A DNA stretch of 64,000 nucleotides. Origin: Anarhynchus alexandrinus. Its lineage: Eukaryota > Chordata > Aves > Charadriiformes > Charadriidae. The notes under the pieces are model-generated. The model did not search any database, had not been told where the DNA came from, and worked only from the letters and a program-made list of their open reading frames with translations. The stretch covers positions 105,651 to 169,650 of the forward strand of contig VUYV01000604.1 of the NCBI GenBank assembly GCA_008711295.1, given 5' to 3'. Below are positions 62,601-64,000 of the stretch, piece by piece. Position numbers and translations under genes: made by a program. Within the stretch, counting starts at the first letter, position 1, and every line of letters begins with the position of its first letter.

Positions 62601-63920
62601 ACTTCCCGTAAGTGGCCTGAATTGAATGCCAGGGAGCCAGTTCTATTTGCCAGCATACAGTATCAGATGTACGCAACTCTTAGAAATTCCTCCAACCTGG
62701 ACAAAGTCAGGGAAAGATAATGAAGTGAAAGCCATGATGTCATCAGCCTGTATGAAGAGCAAGATGTCACAAATTCTACAGGCAGATAAGAACCGAGTGT
62801 TCCTTCTGCCATGACCCAGGCTCCCTGGGTACAAGCGTGTATTAGAGGTTTGTTACAGAGAACAGAGACCCTAGTTCTGGAACAAAGAGACAATACGAGA
62901 GTTCTTTGATGGGAAGAAAAGCCACAGAGGTCTGCAGCTTGAAGAGAGGCTATTTTTGGATGACAGGCGAAGCAGAGCATTCTTTCCTGTCAACATCAAA
63001 CCAAGGATTCACACAGACAAAAGCCTACAGGATGGCAAGTGCACACTCTTTAGGTTTGAGAATATTTGCAGAAGTTGGACAACAGATAGCAAAGCTGTCA
63101 TTTGAAAGGGTATGTCAAAATGCAACATAACGCGTCCTGACTGCAGACAGATTTTTAGAGACACAGGAACAGCAAAGGTGAAAAAAACAGAGTATGCAGG
63201 ATGCACTGCACTGCCAGAAAAGTCACCTCTCACTTACGAAATAAAACATTTCAGCAGAGGTGTCTGCCTGAACGGGACATGTCTTTGCCAAACAAGCCCA
63301 AGGCAAATGAGCATCCTGAAGTCCAGGCCAAAGTGAGAGATGCTGGATGAGGATGCCAAGGCAAGCAGCTTGCTGCAGCCAGAGTCTACCACCTCGATTA
63401 TAAATGTTGGTTGCTACAAGAAGCACTCATGTGGCCTCAGTGGACACAGCTCTCAAAGCTTCATAACACTGGGAAGAGAACTCTGTGCGCTAACATGAAG
63501 AAGACCGCAGAGCAGATGAATCCAAGGATAATGTGCATACAAAGCTTGAAAGCTTCAGCACCATTTCTCGGGTCAGTCCCTTGAGATCAAAAACTGAAGA
63601 AGGGGCTTGCAAGTGAAACAGTATCCAGTATCAGTCCTTCCTATGCATGAAGGTGGTCCAACCAAAAGTGAATTCTACTACCAATCACTGGCACAACTCA
63701 TGTGGAGGTGGAGGAATGTATGTACGTACATGCCTATCATGCCAGATCACCTTGAAAGGATTAGATGCCTTTTTCTGTTTGAGCAGTTTGTCTCATAGGC
63801 AAGGGTCACCTCCAACAAGTCTTACCTGATCCAATTTTGATCAGTCCGTTGTGCTGAATGAAGATGGTGTCACAGGTCAGGTTACCGTGGATGATTGGGG
63901 GATCACAGGAGTGGAGGTAG
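41562..63920 (-). CDS. NRBP1: NRBP1, nuclear receptor-binding protein 1, pseudokinase (5'-partial)
   Basis: A cytoplasmic pseudokinase adaptor, linked in the literature to cullin-RING ubiquitin ligases and TSC22D-family proteins. Twelve exons in this window keep one frame for 343 codons plus stop, corresponding to about residue 190 to the end of the 535-residue human protein. The kinase C-lobe is recognisable ([48 protein letters not shown]). Where active kinases have HRD and DFG, this gene has HGN and GSV, which fits the family's loss of catalysis. The C-terminal region ([52 protein letters not shown]) is strongly conserved. The upstream exons and promoter lie beyond 64,000. Confidence 0.97.
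41865..41920 (-). CDS. NRBP1: NRBP1 exon n11
   Basis: Completes Asn, then [18 protein letters not shown]. The intron to n10 is only 85 bp. Confidence 0.95.
42006..42069 (-). CDS. NRBP1: NRBP1 exon n10
   Basis: Encodes [20 protein letters not shown] and P, plus one base of an Asn codon. Confidence 0.95.
42463..42516 (-). CDS. NRBP1: NRBP1 exon n9
   Basis: Eighteen codons, [18 protein letters not shown], phase 0. Confidence 0.95.
42607..42742 (-). CDS. NRBP1: NRBP1 exon n8
   Basis: Encodes [20 protein letters not shown] to AEVETRK, a proline-rich linker. Confidence 0.95.
42835..42885 (-). CDS. NRBP1: NRBP1 exon n7
   Basis: A 51-bp exon encoding [16 protein letters not shown] with split codons at both ends. 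It follows a 2.6-kb intron. Confidence 0.93.
42886..45508 (-). other. NRBP1 intron n6-n7, no recognised content
   Basis: About 2.6 kb with an A-run at 42,894-42,910. No repeat family or RNA gene was recognised. Confidence 0.6.
45509..45611 (-). CDS. NRBP1: NRBP1 exon n6
   Basis: Encodes [20 protein letters not shown] to REGVKM after a split His. Its end is the most divergent part compared with mammals and accounts for the slightly shorter linker. Confidence 0.9.
45889..46021 (-). CDS. NRBP1: NRBP1 exon n5
   Basis: Encodes [20 protein letters not shown] to AAHCIVGHQ, the end of the kinase fold. The preceding intron is only 75 bp. Confidence 0.96.
46097..46195 (-). CDS. NRBP1: NRBP1 exon n4
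   Basis: Thirty-three codons, [20 protein letters not shown] to EDPLQR. The donor is GTGGGT. Confidence 0.95.
46196..47341 (-). other. NRBP1 intron n3-n4, no recognised content
   Basis: About 1.15 kb of unremarkable intron. Confidence 0.6.
47342..47400 (-). CDS. NRBP1: NRBP1 exon n3
   Basis: Encodes [20 protein letters not shown], kinase helix F region, after completing a split Glu. Confidence 0.95.
47673..47756 (-). CDS. NRBP1: NRBP1 exon n2
   Basis: Encodes [20 protein letters not shown] to FAPEYG. It follows a 16-kb intron. The APE motif of the activation segment is present (FAPEYG). Confidence 0.95.
47757..53266 (-). other. Left part of the 16-kb NRBP1 intron
   Basis: About 5.5 kb without a recognised repeat family or gene. 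An A/C-rich patch at 49,903-49,998 (A-run, then AAAACC-like units, then CACACA) is the only notable low-complexity element. Confidence 0.6.
53267..53915 (-). mobile_element. CR1 LINE 3' fragment, minus orientation
   Basis: It starts with AGAATCATAAAATCATGG and GTTGGAAGGGACC, then carries CR1 ORF2 3' sequence on the minus strand ([36 protein letters not shown]). It lies in the NRBP1 16-kb intron, in the same orientation as the gene. Confidence 0.93.
54676..56510 (-). mobile_element. CR1 LINE, longest copy in window (about 1.8 kb), minus orientation
   Basis: The 3' end is at 54,676 (TAGAGTCATCTAGGTTGGAAG). On the minus strand it reads reverse transcriptase sequence, with [35 protein letters not shown] and IVYLDF, then FTYDTKLGG in place of the FADDTKLGG box, and [17 protein letters not shown]. 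Frames are broken between about 55,650 and 55,710 and elsewhere, so it is inactive and 5'-truncated. Confidence 0.93.
58564..58580. repeat. Short perfect palindrome, AP-2-like
   Basis: GTTGCCC-TCA-GGGCAAC is a perfect 7-bp inverted repeat whose core resembles a GCCNNNGGC-type TFAP2 site. Function is unproven. Confidence 0.4.
59671..59780. repeat. TG / CA / TA microsatellite with inverted halves
   Basis: A TG-rich run (59,681-59,700) is followed by CA- and TA-rich runs (59,712-59,755). The GT and AC blocks could pair into a stem. It lies in the NRBP1 16-kb intron. Confidence 0.85.
63826..63920 (-). CDS. NRBP1: NRBP1 exon n1 in window
   Basis: Encodes [20 protein letters not shown] to LIKIGS, preceded by one base completing a Ser codon. 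It carries the degenerate catalytic loop. The acceptor is TCTCTAG and the donor GTAAGA. Confidence 0.95.
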
Positions 63921-64000
63921 CTAGAGATTCAGAAAAGAGCACTGGTCAGGAGACTACCAAGGCTGAGGCCAGGAATCCCTCCCTTCATCCCTTCCCTGTC

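Larger units (their letters stand above)
56511..63825 (-). other. Right part of the 16-kb NRBP1 intron
   Basis: About 7.3 kb with no recognised repeat family or exon. It contains the TG/TA microsatellite at 59,671-59,780 and a 305-codon open frame on the minus strand (61,432-62,349) without recognisable domains. Confidence 0.6.

Overview
This is vertebrate nuclear DNA, almost certainly avian. It has compact spliced genes with GT-AG introns (several under 100 bp), and its only recognisable interspersed repeats are CR1 LINE fragments with the typical ATTCTATGA-type 3' end. No operons, CRISPR arrays, tRNA or rRNA genes were seen. A non-avian sauropsid is a weaker alternative, and the species cannot be fixed from the sequence.

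Three protein-coding genes are present. (1) IFT172, plus strand, about 1-38,020: 45 coding exons that keep one continuous reading frame for 1,650 codons to the stop at 37,940-37,942. About 99 N-terminal residues, probably three exons, lie left of the window. It encodes an IFT-B subunit of intraflagellar transport with N-terminal WD40 propellers and a long alpha-solenoid. (2) KRTCAP3, minus strand, about 40,633 (or 40,660) down to 38,300: a small multi-pass membrane protein with four coding exons visible. The part that should encode the N-terminus and first membrane helix is missing. (3) NRBP1, minus strand, from beyond 64,000 down to about 40,740: the last 12 coding exons, covering the second half of the pseudokinase domain and the C-terminal region. 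The catalytic-loop and DFG-equivalent positions are degenerate, as expected for NRBP1. The order NRBP1-KRTCAP3-IFT172 with IFT172 on the opposite strand matches human 2p23.3.

Layout: 1-38,020 is IFT172 with intronic CR1 pieces. 38,020-38,300 is a short tail-to-tail spacer. 38,300-40,660 is KRTCAP3. 40,250-41,170 is a CpG-rich stretch holding the 3' end of NRBP1 and the presumed KRTCAP3 promoter; it contains two N positions and a suspicious 82-bp duplication. 40,740-47,760 holds 11 closely grouped NRBP1 exons. 47,757-63,825 is one 16-kb NRBP1 intron containing two CR1 copies and about 13 kb of unrecognised sequence. 63,826-63,920 is one further NRBP1 exon.

The three genes share no obvious pathway, so their proximity looks like conserved linkage. 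No new biological system is evident. The items most worth a second look are the missing KRTCAP3 N-terminus next to a sequence ambiguity, the probable assembly duplication in the NRBP1 3' UTR, the very short NRBP1-KRTCAP3 spacing, a near-perfect intronic hairpin at 20,340-20,381, and several intronic minisatellites. Residue numbers for IFT172 and NRBP1 follow remembered human protein lengths (1,749 and 535) and are approximate.
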